Shown here piece by piece: positions 6,066 to 6,875 of a stretch of 6,875 bases of DNA. The notes below the pieces were generated by a model, which saw nothing but the letters and a program-made list of their open reading frames with translations, made no database searches and had not been told where the DNA came from. This stretch comes from Modestobacter sp. Its GTDB lineage: Bacteria > Actinomycetota > Actinomycetes > Mycobacteriales > Geodermatophilaceae. The DNA lies in contig JAOPVN010000440.1 in the NCBI GenBank assembly GCA_025966175.1, positions 1 through 6,875 of the forward strand, in the 5' to 3' direction. Positions within the stretch are counted from its first letter, which is position 1. The number at the start of each line of letters is the position of its first letter. The translations under genes were made by a program, and so were the position numbers.

Positions 6066-6875
6066 TCAGCCGGCGCGGCGGCCGAGCGCCCGGTAGGTCC
6101 AGCCGGCGGCCACCCAGGTGTCCCGGTCCAAGGCGTTGCGCCCGTCGAGTACCCGCTTCTGCGTCACGACCGTCCCGAACGCGACCGGGTCCAGCTCGCG
6201 ATACTGCTTCCACTCGGTGAGCAGCAGGACGGCGTCGGCCCGGTCGGCGGCTTCCTCGGCGGTGTCGGCGTAGTCCAGCTGCGGCCACAGCTTGCGGCTG
6301 TTCTCGATCGCCGCCGGATCGGTGACCCGCACCACCGCACCCTGCAGCTGCAACTGGGCGGCCACGTTCAGCGCCGGGGAGTCCCGGATGTCATCGCTGT
6401 CGGGCTTGAACGCCGCCCCCAGCACCGCCACCCGCTTGCCCAGCAGCGACCCGTCACAGACCTCCCGGGCCAACTCCACCATCCGGATCCGCCGCCGCAT
6501 GTTGATGTTGTCCACCTCACGCAGGAACGTCAGCGCCTGATCCGCCCCCAGCTCCCCGGCCCGGGCCATGAACGCCCGGATGTCCTTGGGCAGACACCCG
6601 CCACCGAAGCCCAGCCCGGCGTTGAGGAACTTCCGCCCGATCCGGTCGTCGTGCCCGATGGCGTCGGCCAGCTGCTTGACGTCCGCGCCGGTCGCCTCGC
6701 ACAGCTCGGCCATCGCGTTGATGAAGGAGATCTTCGTGGCCAGGAACGAGTTCGCCGCCGTCTTCACCATCTCCGCCGTCGCGTAGTCGCTCTCCACCTT
6801 CGGCGTGCCCCGCTCCACGATCGACGCGTAGACCTCATCCAGCAGAGCCCGAGCGGTCGCCGCATCTTCTCCAGC
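6066..6875 (-). CDS. ugd: UDP-glucose 6-dehydrogenase, C-terminal 269 residues (5' end outside window)
   Basis: Catalyses the two-step NAD-dependent oxidation of UDP-glucose to UDP-glucuronate in the cytoplasm, feeding uronic acid into surface glycans. The fragment reads in frame from the window edge. Numbering from that edge, the central domain carries AEMVKTAANSFLATKISFINA (catalytic-type Lys at 38), then GFGGGCLPKD with the nucleophilic Cys at 94. The C-terminal UDP-binding domain begins with VAVLGAAFKPDSDDIRDSP at about 148-166 and ends with VLLLTEWKQY and VLDGRNALD. All expected residues are present. The N-terminal NAD-binding Rossmann domain (about 160-180 residues in a protein of 430-450) lies outside. 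GTG at 6816-6818 is an internal valine, not a start, because conserved-looking sequence (DEVYASI) continues upstream. Family identification is firm. GDP-mannose dehydrogenase shares the fold but the AAFKPDSDDIRDSP and VLLLTEW segments fit the UDP-glucose group better. Confidence 0.93.
   Translation of the reverse strand, partial: AGEDAATARALLDEVYASIVERGTPKVESDYATAEMVKTAANSFLATKISFINAMAELCEATGADVKQLADAIGHDDRIGRKFLNAGLGFGGGCLPKDIRAFMARAGELGADQALTFLREVDNINMRRRIRMVELAREVCDGSLLGKRVAVLGAAFKPDSDDIRDSPALNVAAQLQLQGAVVRVTDPAAIENSRKLWPQLDYADTAEEAADRADAVLLLTEWKQYRELDPVAFGTVVTQKRVLDGRNALDRDTWVAAGWTYRALGRRAG

Noticed and set aside
5305..6096. A 263-residue + strand frame crossing the divergent region
   Set aside because: It overlaps genes on both strands, has no domain, and is a low-complexity Arg/Thr/Pro-rich read-through of a GC-rich frame.
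1..6875. CRISPR arrays, tRNA or rRNA genes, insertion sequences, attachment sites
   Set aside because: By eye I found no regularly spaced repeats, cloverleaf sequences, transposase-like proteins or terminal inverted repeats.

Overview
The window is very GC-rich, with GC-saturated third codon positions and frequent GTG starts. This points to a high-GC actinobacterium. Protein style (Ala/Arg/Val-rich, disordered N-terminal leaders) suggests the Geodermatophilaceae (Blastococcus, Geodermatophilus, Modestobacter), but that family-level guess is inference.

The content is a piece of a surface polysaccharide (exopolysaccharide or capsule) locus plus two unassigned membrane protein genes. On the + strand, from the left edge, are the 3' end of a gene carrying a C-methyltransferase-type C-terminal domain (1-348) and, overlapping it by 4 bases, a family 2 glycosyltransferase (345-1355). 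A strong 22-bp hairpin (1357-1414) separates this pair from a convergent - strand group. Read in its own direction, that group holds a seven-helix membrane protein of unknown function (5558 down to 4497 as an open frame), a polyprenyl-phosphate sugar-1-phosphate transferase (4500-2764) and a sugar C-methyltransferase (2724-1423). A 71-residue single-helix membrane protein (5732-5947, +) diverges from the seven-helix gene. At the right edge a partial UDP-glucose 6-dehydrogenase (6066 to beyond 6875, -) runs into the window.

Inferred joint role: UDP-glucose dehydrogenase supplies UDP-glucuronate, the polytopic transferase starts the repeat unit on undecaprenyl phosphate at the membrane, the family 2 enzyme extends it, and the C-methyltransferase makes a branched-chain deoxysugar. 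No flippase, polymerase, 4,6-dehydratase or chain-length regulator is visible, so the full pathway lies outside the window.

The most notable points are a probable -1 frame disruption near the 3' end of the seven-helix gene, and a start-site conflict for the transferase. Also notable are a marked low-GC island (53% over 4521-4620) in front of the transferase, two diverged copies of the same C-terminal domain in one locus, and a pair of divergent uncharacterised membrane proteins with similar N-terminal anchors. I did not find a clearly new multi-gene system, mobile element, RNA gene or CRISPR array.
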